The translations under genes were made by a program, and so were the position numbers. From positions 5,783,657 to 5,847,656 of the forward strand of contig NC_039482.1 in the NCBI RefSeq assembly GCF_003590095.1: a DNA stretch of 64,000 nucleotides. The letters run 5' to 3'. The DNA comes from Trichoplusia ni (Eukaryota; Arthropoda; Insecta; Lepidoptera; Noctuidae). The notes beneath the pieces are model-generated. The model was not told where the DNA came from. It did no database searches and saw nothing but the letters and a program-made list of their open reading frames with translations. The first letter of the stretch is position 1; each line of letters begins with the position of its first letter. Below are positions 13,310 through 24,801 of the stretch, one piece after another.

Positions 13310-14571
13310 TAATTTATTGTTATTCGGCAAGAAAGTTTGTTTATATGTTGTTAAAAGTTTAGAGCGTTAAAATTTATTGTATTAAAAATTCGTAAAAGAT
13401 TGTTTTTTTTTGTGAATTTCCTACTATTATATTTTTTCCATTTTATGCTGGCAAGAATGATTGTTTGCTAACCTTTCTTACATAAGTTGCCATAAAATGG
13501 GTTCAAACACGACACTTGGTTAGGTAATGTAATTCAAACTATTCTAAAATCGGCTAAAGTGCGTAAACTCCAAGACAAATCTAAAGAAATTGAATTGGGA
13601 AACAACGAATCATGCGAGACGGCGAATTCAATAGAATTTCGTGCAAAACTTTGTAATATCAACCGAGGTTTCATTACAAAATGTACTTTAATACTTTTAA
13701 AATAAATATCATAATCATTTAACAATATTCTTGTTTACATTTTGACAAATATCGTTGAATTTTGTAATACATTAGTTGGTTCAAACATCAGAGGAACATT
13801 ATATCCAAATTCAGTGTAAGAAGAAAAAAAAAATTCAATAAAAAGAGGTCAAGACAAACTGGACCGTTTTAATAAAAGAGTTTCTACGTCTAAAAAGTTT
13901 TTAAACCGGATATCGACAATTACAAGTGTCATTATCAACAAAATCATTACTCTACTCAGCAATAATTGCGAAAACTTTTTTTTAACCTAAAAAAGCCTTC
14001 GAATTTGATCTTGGACTGGATTAGAAACGTTTTGTCATTGCACTGCTCATGTCACATGACCATTAAGTAACTTTTAACTTCCATACATAATTCATTGAGG
14101 CTTTTGTTTTGGTCTTTATTGCGGGGTGATAAAGTTCTGATTCGTGTGACAATTTCGGTGTGTGTAGTTAAGTGCTGGTCTTAATTGCTGACGCGTGCGT
14201 CCGCATTTTTATTTGGTGTTATGTAATTGTTTGAGGTTTTATCTGATAACGGTGGATTTGTGTTGCGAAGTACGATTGTATGTACTTATCCGGGTTCTAT
14301 GACCAGGGCTCGAATTTCGCAATTAATATGATCGAAATTGTTCTAAATTTGAATTTGCAAATTCAAATATTGAGTGATCATTGTCTCGTCAATGGGTCTG
14401 GCCACAACAATTAGGGCCTAAGTTTGGTATTCTGCTAAATTTCGACGTCAGAGGGCCACCGCGATGATTATAATTCCGCTTTAAAAGGAGTACGCGTAAA
14501 GAATTTTCTATATTGCTATCAAGAGCTCAGCGACAGCTTACGCAGATACATCTTAATGTTGAGTAACTTAC

Positions 14572-14604
14572 CAGTATATCTGCATTATTGGTTATCGTTC
14601 TTAC
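14572..14604 (-). CDS. Candidate 33-nt microexon / recursive-splice exon
   Basis: On the minus strand a run of ten T followed by ACAG (AG at 14606-14605) meets GTAAGAACG directly. The sequence is then bounded at 14572 by CTG|GTAAGT, a near-ideal donor. The 33 nt are a multiple of three, open in phase 0, and encode VRTITNNADIL. The phase matches the phase-0 end of the signal-peptide exon 16.6 kb upstream on the same strand. Because the exon begins with GTAAG, it rebuilds a donor after the first splicing step, as in recursive splicing and in the microexons of insect Ubx. It could be a true alternative microexon, a removed recursive-splice exon, or coincidence. Confidence 0.45.
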
Positions 14605-15370
14605 CTGTAAAAAAAAATACATTATTACACTGAACATTATTACAAAAGTATTTAAAAAAAATCTATATTGTAATAGAAATATCCATATGAACCTTTTCTT
14701 AGTGCCCCATACGATATAGATACTCCCTTTATTCATAAAAGAAGTGATTTAAAAGTTAATAACACCCAAGTACAGAGTTCAATATTTTTATTTTTATTCC
14801 AATAGCATTATTACCATAACAACGTAAAGGTCATTCACCGACATAATTTGGTTCATCCTGCGCGCACTGAGTGGTCAAATTTAGTAATTTTTGTTTGCAA
14901 AACATATTTCGTTGACAATATTGCATGATTCATGTGCCTATGTAGTGTTCATGATAAAAATACTGCAAGTGAAGGAAATTGTTCAGTTGTATACATCAAG
15001 TTTAACAGGTTTATTGACGGATGAAGAGTTTTATTTGTTAGTGATATTGTAAACCATATATTGAAGGAAAGTATGGAAGAACGAAATTGATTAGTAATGA
15101 TTCGTGTTTTTTAAGCAGATATCGATAATTACAAAGGCTTTAGCGAAATCAAAAAGGATTGCGAATTGTTTCTTAAATTTCTTTTTGTCGTATTAATATT
15201 TCAGTTGACAGTGTTAAAGGAAAAATTATAGTGAAAGACGATTTTGAAATGTACCTACTAATCTCGAAATTCTCTATCAGTATCAGTAGGTCAGGTAAGT
15301 ATCACCTTTCGCTGAGAATTTTTCAGTGATTCCATGAAAATTTGAATCAAAAAATCAAAGGCAAAGGAAA

Positions 15371-15410
15371 CCAGTCGGGCAATCCCGATTAATATACGTG
15401 AGTAAACCGT
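15371..15410 (+). repeat. Short dispersed repeat ('AGTCGGGCAATCCCGAT')
   Basis: CAGTCGGGCAATCCCGATTA and ATACGTGAGTAAACCG recur in diverged form near 17662, 20095 and 21018, all in the same orientation. Confidence 0.5.
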
Positions 15411-15565
15411 TGCATCATTAAACATTTTCATATCTTTACCAGAGCCAAATGTTTAGTGAAAAACTGAAGGTCACTTCATTTTATTTTTTACTTAAATCCA
15501 GCGACTCCTACGCTACCAAACTCCTTCACATACACTCATTACATTAATTAACAAACTGCTTCTAA

Positions 15566-15609
15566 TGACAGCTCATTGACAGCCATCTGACAGCTATCTG
15601 ACAGTTGTG
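15566..15609. repeat. 11-bp tandem array of TGACAG sites
   Basis: TGACAGCTCAT, TGACAGCCATC, TGACAGCTATC, TGACAGTTGTG: four units starting at 15566, 15577, 15588 and 15599, an exact period of 11. TGACAG is the core site of Homothorax/Meis and TGIF homeodomain proteins. Confidence 0.75.
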
Positions 15610-15617
15610 TGTTACAA

Positions 15618-15722
15618 ATGGCCGGGTGGTAATCAGTCCATCTCTTGGCCTCTAGGCAAGGGCGCGCAGTGGACCGCGACGGGAAGTAGGGCTAGCGGGT
15701 CAGGGTTCGGTTCTCGATGCAC
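15618..15722 (+). mobile_element. Possible SINE head, GC-rich
   Basis: TGGCCGGGTGGTAATC resembles an A box and CAGGGTTCGGTTCTCG a B box. The distance between them (about 85 bases) is long for a tRNA head. GC-rich in an AT-rich region. No family match in the window. Confidence 0.3.
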
Positions 15723-15979
15723 CTTTCTAGACTAAAAGGAATTCAAGGCTGTATTGTGGGAACATAGAGGTTATTGTTGATTGGCTGAGGGTGTAAGATT
15801 TAAACTAAAGTAAGTTATTCTAGATTTATCATTTTTATGTGTGGTCATGAAAGTAATCGATTTAAAAACTCATCATGAAATAATCTTGAAATAAAAAAAC
15901 ATGTCTACTAAATTTAAATTTCCGTTTACGAACAAGTTTTGATCCATGTACACGATATTATAACATAAATGTATCTAAT

Positions 15980-16217
15980 ACCAACTATAATTGAAATGAA
16001 ACTACTTTTACGGATTTTATCGCGGTTTAATTTTAGATTTTAGTTCCCGACGTTTCGAAACCTTTGCAGGTATCTGCCCGTGACCATGATACCTGCAAAG
16101 GTTTCGAAACGTCGGGAACTAAAATCTAAAATTAAACCGCGATAAAATCCGTAAAAGTAGTTTCATTTCAATGTCTAATATTCGCGTAAACCTAAGAAAC
16201 CACTAACCAACTATAAT
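15980..16217 (-). mobile_element. Foldback element, copy 2 (perfect long hairpin)
   Basis: Arms 15991-16074 and 16088-16171 are exact reverse complements over 84 bases, around a 13-base loop (TGCCCGTGACCAT). The flanks carry a 12-bp duplication, ACCAACTATAAT, at 15980-15991 and 16206-16217. The tail 16172-16205 matches copy 1 (TAATATTCGCGTAAACC). Compared with copies 1 and 3, the unique central part is missing and the sequence has folded back on itself. Perfect arms imply a recent origin or repeated homogenisation. Confidence 0.8.
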
Positions 16218-16597
16218 ATTAACATTAGAACATATTCCACGCAAAGGCAATCTCTCAAACTTTTGTCAAACCATTAAACGATAGACCTTGCATATCTGAA
16301 TGCGTTGCATACCTGCGCGTGCGCCGACGTTTGTACAAAACCTCATTACAGACTAGACGTGTCAGACATCTTAATAACTGAGTACATGAGTGACATGCTC
16401 AAAGCATCTAAATTACGGTAAAAAAGAGTTTTACATATTTTTATTATGTCTCGAAAGATAAAGTAATTTACAATATGCTATATTTTCGATTAGTTTTGAC
16501 TACTTGTAACACAATAAGATATACCGCTAACATTTCACAGCTTTAGGAACAAAAGGAAAAACCTAACAGCAAATTTAAAGTTATGATTTATTAAAAA

Positions 16598-16896
16598 CTA
16601 GCAGATGCCCGCGACTTCGTCCGCGTGGTAAGCAAACCCATAGTACATTTTGTTCTATTGTCAATAGTATTAGCAGCGTACGCAGAGATAGGATTCCGAT
16701 TTTACACCTTTGGTTACATTATCGCAATTTTCTTACGGAACCCTAATATTTTTCGAAATAAATTATAGCCTATGTTCAGCGGGGATAATGTAGCTTCTTA
16801 ACAGTGAAAGATTTTTTCAAATCGGTCCAGTAGTTTCGAAGCCTATTCGTGTCAAACAAACAATCAAATCTTTCCTTTTTATAATATTAGTATAGA
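16598..16896 (-). mobile_element. Non-autonomous Helitron, Lep1-like
   Basis: Minus strand starts A|TCTATACTAATATTATAAA and ends CCGCGGACGAAGTCGCGGGC...CTAG|T (the plus strand reads CTAGCAGATGCCCGCGACTT). The stem CGCGGAC/GTCGCGG sits next to the CTAG end. This fits the very common lepidopteran repeat described as Lep1; the name is from memory. Confidence 0.72.
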
Positions 16897-17659
16897 TAAA
16901 CATATTCAAGCTATATCTTGGCTGTTTCAAAATATTTATATTTTTGGAACTAAAGAATTTCTCGAAACAAAAAGCTGTAAGTTTATTATATAAACATTGT
17001 TTAATAAACAAAAAAGTAGTTACAATACGCCTATGCATCTTGTCAACTTCGTTTTTAATGAAACAAGTGTCCACGGGAGGAATGGCTGAGGTCAACAGCA
17101 TATTTTCATCGATTTTACATTCCCATTGCCGAGAGCCTCAAAAATGTATTGAAAAAAAAAACCTTATACATTAAATATGTTAATGAAAGACTACCTGTCT
17201 TTTAATAATACAGGTATTTTAATCACAAACATTTTAACTATTTTTAATTTGTTAAAAACATTTATGGTTTTAACACATCCTATTTTATAAACACCCTACA
17301 TTTATAAACAAATAGCAATCCCTTTTAAAATGAAATGTCAAGTTATCAACTCGCTCCGGTCACCTAGTTAGTTGACACAACACTGATTTCTTTATCGACA
17401 TTTGTTATCGATAAATAATACATCACTAATGTGATCTAGAACTGTCACTGGCGGTCATTACAGCGTCAAAATGAAGCAAGATAGCCAGTTTGTGTAAACT
17501 AATGAATATTCAGAAAGCTTACCTATTCATTCTAAGAAACATGCAGCTGTATTTAAAATTAAAGTTATAATTGTATCGTATATTTGAGTTTTCTATAAGG
17601 ATGATTCATAATTAAATATGCAACGAGTTATTCAATGTGTTTTTATTAAGGACTTCGCT

Positions 17660-17695
17660 TGGGTCCGGCAATCCCGATAAATATACGTGAGAAAA
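17660..17695 (+). repeat. Short dispersed repeat, same family
   Basis: GGTCCGGCAATCCCGATAAA followed by ATACGTGAGAAAAC matches the copy at 15.4 kb. Confidence 0.48.
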
Positions 17696-18217
17696 CTATA
17701 TTTATTTTCCTATATTTCTTCTCAATCGTAAAATAATAGCGCGCTACGCAGCTCAAAAGTGACGACTCGTTTATTTAGACTTCAGTATTTTCGAGAATTT
17801 TATTTATCATTTTAAAAATGGTCTGGATTCGAACGGATGTTGTGTCGCAAGTTGAATTGTGTTGATTGGTTCATAAATAAACTTGTAATAATTGTATGAA
17901 ATTCAAGCAAGCACAGGTCATTTTATGTTCATACAAATAAAACGGACCTTTAAAACATACGTTCCAATAATCAAGATTCGATCAATTAAATATACGACTT
18001 CAATACATCTCTTAAGGAATTAGAACATCAATTTAAAACCAATATTTATAACTTCCTGTACCAGATAAAGCGTGAAAGATAAATAATTATAATAATAAAT
18101 GTAACATTACATAAATTACAACATAAATATCTTTTAAAGTCCAGGAAAAAGTTAATTGCTTAATCAATTAAATCCCACACGTTTTAGCAAAGCATTTCTC
18201 TGAAAACTTTTTAATAT

Positions 18218-18470
18218 TTTTTGGGGTTCCGCACTCAAAGGCTCAAAACTAAATCCTATAAGGTAGGCTTCGCTGCCTATCCATATATCTGTCCACAGAT
18301 GTTCCACGAATAATTATGCAATCGCTGTAACAAGAAATTCTACCAATCAGATTACTATAAGTATTTAGGAGGGCTTCCATAAAACAAGCATGTTAATTAT
18401 CGAATTAAGTACTGGTACGGAACCCTTCGCAGGCCAGTCCGACTCGTACTTGGCCAGGGTTTTATTAGCA
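18218..18470 (-). repeat. Dispersed repeat fragment ('GGTACGGAACCC' family)
   Basis: GGTTCCGCACTCAAAGGC at one side and GGTACGGAACCCTTCGC, GACTCGTACTTGGCCAGGG at the other are words of a common lepidopteran dispersed repeat. No coding content. Confidence 0.45.
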
Positions 18471-18677
18471 CATTTGTCAAATGTTTAAAGCGCCTGACAT
18501 CACACGCCGTTTAATTATATTTACGCTATAATGTATCTGAAGTGTACGAGATTAACAAACAGTGATTTTAAATGATATATGTTTAATGTTTGGGTTGAAA
18601 GAACTTTAATTATTTTCTTTATAAGTACTGTTATCTAAATACAAATAAATTTATAAGAAGATTCAAAGCTTTACTTT

Positions 18678-18711
18678 AATACACGACAAATGCCGTTATT
18701 TGTCGTGTATT
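18678..18711. repeat. Perfect 14-bp stem-loop
   Basis: AATACACGACAAAT (18678-18691) and ATTTGTCGTGTATT (18698-18711) are exact inverse copies with loop GCCGTT. Terminator function is not implied in a eukaryotic genome. Confidence 0.65.
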
Positions 18712-19104
18712 CAAATAAAATGTGAGTAAAATATAAAAAAAATGCGGTTTACATTGAGCTATTAACATCAATGTTTGTAAAATTTCGCGATACAGTGATT
18801 AAATACCTTAGTGTAAGCTTTTTTAAAAGAAAATTAAAATCCTACAAATATGTTTTTATTCTGATTTTATGTTCCCGTAGGATCATTTTCGATTAATAAC
18901 CAGCGGGCAACAGCTAATTAAAATAACAATAATAATAACCATATTAAACTTTAATGCATAATTGGAAAACAGCTCCTAATCCTAAATTAATTACAATTCT
19001 TCGTATATCTATAAATAAATTATTATTCGTATATCTATGTATGCGATATCATCAAACCTCCGGTGTTACCAAAATCAATTTTAAATAACTTTTCCAAAAA
19101 TGTT

Positions 19105-19290
19105 GATCAAAATCAAAATCAAAAAGTTTTTATTTCAAATAGGCCGTATCTCAGGCACTTTTAAAACGTTATATTACTGACTCTAGTTGCACGGTTCCAA
19201 AGTGTCATTCTTATGGAGAAGAACCGGCAAGAAACTCCATAAGTTACTCTTTTCAAAATAAAATTTGCTGACCGATCCAACAATATTTCG
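19105..19290 (-). mobile_element. LINE 3' end, 5'-truncated
   Basis: Minus strand reads GAGTTTCTTGCCGGTTCTTC, AACGTTTTAAAAGTGCCTGAG, ACGGCCTATTTGAAATAAAAA and ends in a (TGATTT)n-like tail next to 19105. It is the 3' end of a non-LTR element also present at 52.3 kb. Confidence 0.62.
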
Positions 19291-20024
19291 CACTAATAAA
19301 AAATTCACGTGATTTTTAAACACACGTTTTTATAAAAACGTGATGTCTGTTTGTAAATAACATTGAAATTCAAATGGTTTAGACACATGTGAGTAAGTTT
19401 AAATATAGGCTAGACTTAAAACACATATTCGTGTAGAAATCTTTGACGGTGTCAAATAGGTATTTACCTTCATCCAAACGTTTAAAAAACATCTTAAGGT
19501 GAATTTCAGAAACAAGATTTTTATACAACTCAATAGAGATGACTGTAGGAACACAAAGTCCACACAAAACTCCACATATTATAATACTCAGTATTTATTA
19601 CTTCTAATTTAATTTGTGTTATTAGACCTGCAGCCATTTTCAGCGTTTGCGTAAACACCTAGAAACCCCTTTGAGAATATATTAGTTCGGAGAATTAGTC
19701 AGCTCATACACAAACAAAATTAAAACCACTTTAAAGCGACATTCTTCTAAACCTATGTGAGTCATTTGAACAAGGTAACTTCGACTTTCGACCCCTAGCT
19801 GTGTCGCTAACTTTAGCTTATATACAACCAATGAGAGACTGGGCACGATCGTATACCATTAGTCACCAAATGTCAAAGGTCAATGTCCCTTTAATACTAG
19901 ACCGAGACATTAAATTAGAATTAATTTGATTTCAGTAAAAAAAAATCCATTCACAGAATTTCACAAGGCTTTATCCCAACTTTTGAATGGTCTACTGATA
20001 TACAAAACACTTATCAACTGAGGT

Positions 20025-20130
20025 CGACTCGCGACCCCACCGTGCCGAGTCCGTGCGTCAGCTCATGGTTGAGGATTCTATTTTGGTCCGAAACTAGTCG
20101 GGTGATTCCGATAAATACGCGTGAGATAAT
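20025..20130 (+). repeat. Dispersed repeat, longer copy
   Basis: GTGCGTCAGCTCATGG, CCGAAACTAGTCGGGTG and ATAAATACGCGTGAG extend the 15.4 kb family to the left. Confidence 0.5.
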
Positions 20131-20944
20131 TGTATTAACTTAATATCCTTTGTGTGATCTTGAAGCAGAAAGATCTCTTTCGCAAAACGTCATGTTTGTA
20201 AAATGACATAACTTTAAAACCGTTTGTCATTGTACCTAACAGTGTAACACATAGTGCTTGCACACTCGACCTAAAGTTGGGTTTTAAAAGTTTCCAGGTA
20301 ATTAGATAGAAAAATAAATAAATTTCAATGAACAGCGTGTGAATTTTATCTATCAATACATCCGATTAATCAATAAGACTTTCAACATTAAATAAAATGT
20401 GACAGAAAACATTAAACACAAGTTCCTTTTAAAAAGAATTAATGGCTATTGCTTAACACCTGGGGCTAATCTCATACAGTTAACGGATGAACATAGAAAA
20501 TATAAAAAAGACCATCGCTACTTAAATAGCCTAATCCTTCGCAGTGATGACAGCCAATGATTTAATATCGCCATAAACCTTATGTTTTTCCTGTCATTTA
20601 TACAACGTATCATAAACTTCGTATGAAAAATGACATAACTGTTAGTTCTATGTAAGCTGTTGACTGTGGTCACTAAGTAACGATGATTTGTTATCGATAC
20701 AACGGTTTCTTGTGCGTCAACAGGCTTGTGTCAAAAGGTCAATTAGAACAAAAGATGACTAGGGACATCGGCCCCCTGCCTTTGATCAAACGGCGTTTTA
20801 TTTTAAGAATATAAAAGTATGTAGCTACTTACTAAAGGAAGAATTTAGAAACAGTTGGAAAAGCCATCGATGTCGATTATTATTAAGATAATTTTCATGA
20901 GGAGTATTAGAAATGATTTAAGAACGGTTAAGTCACGCATATTC

Positions 20945-21055
20945 ATCGGGATCGCTGGACTAGCTAGTCGCGTCATCGCGTCAGCTCATGATAAAGAAGT
21001 TTAGCTCGACCAAAACAAGTCGTGCGTTTTCAAAAAGTACGCGTGACTAGACCGT
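20945..21055 (+). repeat. Dispersed repeat, longer copy
   Basis: CGCGTCAGCTCATGATAAAG, CCAAAACAAGTCGTGCG and AGTACGCGTGACTAG align with 20025-20130. Confidence 0.5.
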
Positions 21056-23892
21056 TCCTGAAGACATTAAGATTTCGATAAGTTGTCTTATGTCTACGTA
21101 ATGCGTAATAAATCTTGAATTTGAAACATGTACAATCTGAAGATCATCAACATGGCTGGTGCAACATTTAGGAAGCTTGAATATTTTTCCGGCAAAGGGA
21201 CTGACCTTTCACTTAAAATGTCTGAGGTATTCGTACACTCGAGATTGAGGTTTTTATATTTGACAGTAATTAAAATGATACAGAAATGAAATATGCTATC
21301 GATAGCCAAACAGCAAAGATTAGCTTCCAAGAACCAGTGAAAACAACAACACACATTCATAATCAATAAAAATATCTCTTTTAATCTGTTTAATTTCAAA
21401 ATCCCATTTACAATACATACAGGCAGAAAGCTCTCAGACCTCAAAAAGGTTTAAGAGATCATTCGATATGTATTCGGTAAGAAACTCCTTTCTACGCAAT
21501 CTCCATTTTTGAAGTATTACATCATTTAAAAATTATATCATTCGCATCGAATCCCACGTTTTATTGCGAGCGAAAATGGCAAATATAACTATATGGTACG
21601 GTTCACGACAGCGGTCAAAAGAAATGAATATTAAAAACTACTAAAAATGTTAAAATCATTAATGAGAGATTTTTCCGTAGCACTTATGTTTTACTAGTTT
21701 TTCCCTACGACAGTGAGGCAATATGAAGCTGAATTGTAGAAAAGGATGTCTTCAGCTAAAACTGCATTGTTTTATTACCCTAATAAATGCTTAATTGCAA
21801 AACTAAATTCAGCCTCTTTGCAAATCTGAGTGTACGCTTTTCTTATTAACTGTACAACACGTCCCCTTTAATAACGAACGATTTGGCGATACATTTACCA
21901 AAAGTATTGTCTTGAACATAAATTATAATATGCAAATGCTGTATAAGGAAACTTCTTTTTAAAACCACAGCATGCTGACGTAAGAGATTCACATTAATTC
22001 GTTATAATTTAGTATGAACCTAATATATGTTCCGTGAAAGATTTATTTGAAGTTTGCCGTTGGTTTAGGGGGAAATGAATGGAGTGGAAACAGTAAACAT
22101 ATTATAATTGACAGTTTAAATAAATTGACTGCTGATAGGAGTATGACCAAATCAAATCTTGAATTATTTACCAGGCAGCTTTTTATATCACCAAGAAGTG
22201 CTACCAAACTATTTTCAATTATTTCTTTTTAATTGCCCTTGTTTATATTTTATAAATGGAGATGACATGAGACCCATGTCTCCAAACAAAGAACATATAA
22301 ACAGACAATAATAATAGTATTTTTTTACGTTTATCTGTAGTACAATGAAAAAATAAAGGAATTCTGTTTTTTTTTCATATGAGAATTAAAAAGTAGATTT
22401 CCTTAGAGATAAGAATATTTATACACACAACACACTCTCTATGTACTTTGTGTGTACATAAATAAATAAATAAAATCGAATACTTTATTAAATGGAACCT
22501 CTATTCTTACTCTACTCTATACTCTCACGGGTCACTGAACGAACTCAGGTTCGTATTAAAATCGCATATATTATTCATAAAGCATGAAGCTCAGCTCGCC
22601 TTGCCTCTAACTCAACATAACCTAACTGTTACACGCGACTTCGGCTGACGAAAATGAATACATTCATTTATTTTTAAATTTAATTATATTTTTTGTGGCT
22701 TTTGAAGTATTTTGCATGCAATATCGATGGCTTCTTTTATTGCTAAATTAATAATAATTTCTGAACTAAAATTTGAAGGAAAATACGTCTAATGATGTAA
22801 GCTTATAAAGGTCATTTTTTTAGTTTTATTGCAAAACCATCACAATCCGTAAAGCTTTTTCAACTTGCAGAAACACAGACAGACAGGCAAACAATTAAAA
22901 TTTACAAATGATTCGAAATACGAAACATCTCTTTGATAATTTTGCATTTAGCATAACTTGAAGTTAGTAACAAGCGGACAGTTCAATTTTATTTACCAGT
23001 ATTGATTCAGTAAGAAATGATTCCGTACCCACAACATCTCATGTTCGCCATTACAAAGATGGCCTCATTAATATTCAACTACATTTGTTATTATTTTTTG
23101 CTCATCTTGATCCTAGTATCTGGTTGCCATGGTAACCTAATACCAAACTTTAAGATACTGAATCATTCGCGACAAAAAATGTGATAGCTTACGAATTACG
23201 ATTCTATAATAAAGATTGTGGACTTTTTTGCCGATTTGAAAAGAAGACTTTTTCTCAATCTAAGTCATACAATATCTAACTAATATAGTAATATTTTTCT
23301 GGCATTTATTGTAGTTTTCGCATTTTAGTGTTGATTTTCAAGTTGTTTCATGGCTTTTGTTAAAATATATAAAAGAAAGATATATTGCAAGGCTGTAGAA
23401 ATGTACTCCTAATAACCATGTTTCGTTAAATAGGGCAATAACTAAAACATTGAGAAGACTGAGTTGAGTTAAGAGAATTCGTGGGAGTAATCTCAGGAAT
23501 TACTGAACCGATTTTGATTTTTTTTACTGATAGGAAGCCACATTGTTTGTGAGCGTCGCAGGTTTTAAATTTACCTGAAAAAACGTTGACTAACGTTACG
23601 CATGAGTTAGGTAGTGTTTAATTTTGGAAATTTATAGAAATGCCTTGAATAAACTCAAATTGGGAAGTAAATACTACAAAACACAAATGTTTGCCTTTAC
23701 CCTTTGTGTAAAAGGTCAAAGTTATTGTCGCAATCAAATAATTATCTAATTTCCTTTACGTAATAGGTTAGTACTGAGGATATTTATTTATAAAGCCAGT
23801 TTTGAACAAAATTTATCAAGAATTAGGTTATTGACAAAATGGCACAATGACTTTTTAATATGACTGCCTTATTTACATCATTTAATTCTTGT

Positions 23893-24010
23893 GTCGCGGT
23901 ATGTTTTACAGACATTCAATTCACATGAACAAAGACACCCAGACTCAGACCACATAGCAATCACAGATCACACACAAGCTTGTCTACTCGTCGCGTACCG
24001 TAGTTTTCAT
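23893..24010 (-). mobile_element. tRNA-derived SINE, family 1, fragment
   Basis: Plus strand shows CTTGTGTCGCGGTATG, CATTCAATTCACATGAAC, AAGACACCCAGACTCAG and ACACAAGCTTGTCTACTCG, which is the body of family 1 in reverse. The tRNA-like head is largely lost. Confidence 0.65.
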
Positions 24011-24154
24011 TTGGTGACCTATATCTCTCCGCTTTTTTTTTCTGAAGGTGTCTAAAAACGCTCCAATCGTATGCTCTTTTTCTTTCTTTGTCTTAACCAT
24101 GACTTGACATACACTATCAGAAAAACCTTCCAACGACAGACCTAAAACTATTAC

Positions 24155-24801
24155 CTTATTTATTTATTAAACTGTTTACATTATAGTTATTTGTTTTGTA
24201 TAAACCCCACAAAACTGTTTGCACAGTTTGTCTGTGGGCGTAATGAATTAATCTTATTAACTAACAATTTTACAATTAAACTTATTCTAGATAGTAACTA
24301 AGATAATAACAATATATATATTTTTAATATAATATATTCAGACTTTATCCTTTGACAAACATGTAGGCAACGAAAGGTCGTTACTCACATGCCTGCCAAT
24401 AGGTAAGTCTTTAGAGTTCTGCAAAAAGCTTTTTTATTATTATTATTGCGTATACTGGTGGGCAGGCTGTTGACAAGGTACGGTATCCTTTTACTGAGTG
24501 TTCTGTCCCCATAGTAATTATTTACTCTGGGGACTTCATATTTACCTGCACAGGCTGCCCTAGTCTTATGGGAATTAAAAAAATTAAAAAAAAAAATTAA
24601 AAAAATAAAAAATAAAATTCAATTAAGATTCAATATTGAGTAACTCTCCCAACTGCCGTGACTATTTGTAAGGATTTGGTATTTGTGCTTTAAACTAGCA
24701 GGGAGAATTTTACATATTTTAAACAGCTTGTAGTAATTATCTTTACATTTTATTTTTGTTTTTTTGTCTACTAATAATTTAAGGAATCTAAGGATCATCA
24801 C
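24155..24801 (-). mobile_element. Degenerate LINE 3' end with intact ORF2 tail (CR1/Jockey-like)
   Basis: On the minus strand a frame at 24576-24385 stays open for 64 codons including the stop (TGA at 24387-24385). It reads HKTRAACAGKYEVPRV..., GDRTLSKRIPYLVNSLP, TSIR, then KTYLLAGM. The pattern of a YxxP...N.LP.xIR block followed by a short basic F/L-rich end is that of ORF2 C termini of CR1/Jockey-type LINEs. Upstream, after an A/T-rich interruption (24577-24618), a second open stretch (24801-24619) includes LPASLKHKYQILT, probably the preceding piece. The 3' region runs to an (ATAA)n-like tail near 24160. The clade call is inference. Confidence 0.6.
24577..24618. repeat. A-rich simple repeat inside the LINE remnant
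   Basis: Runs of A broken by TT and T (AATTAAAAAAATTAAAA style). It separates the two open pieces of the LINE ORF, so it is either an inserted poly(A) stretch or slippage. Confidence 0.7.

Larger units (their letters stand above)
16900..23890. other. Mostly featureless AT-rich DNA with repeat fragments
   Basis: Apart from the listed repeats (17.66, 18.2, 18.68, 19.1, 20.0, 20.9 kb) nothing is supported. A 116-codon minus frame at 21444-21094 is the longest in the window, but about one frame of this size is expected by chance and it has no exon boundaries. 19862-19880 contains TGTCAAAGGTCA, a nuclear-receptor-like site. Confidence 0.5.

Noticed and set aside
13492..13713. 73-codon plus frame without ATG (includes KLQDKSKEIELGNNESC)
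   Set aside because: Looks protein-like but has no acceptor or donor, and dozens of such frames are expected by chance.
15286..15300. Perfect plus-strand donor GTCAG|GTAAGTAT
   Set aside because: No acceptor or coding segment upstream on the plus strand; probably a decoy.
21094..21444. 116-codon minus-strand ORF, longest in the window
   Set aside because: About one frame this long is expected by chance in 64 kb of AT-rich DNA. There are no splice sites at its edges and no recognisable domain.
23565..23590. Fourth fused acceptor-donor on the minus strand (TTTTTTCAG|GTAAAT)
   Set aside because: The donor half is weak and it lies in what looks like a worn repeat (CCGATTTTGATTTTTTTTAC...).
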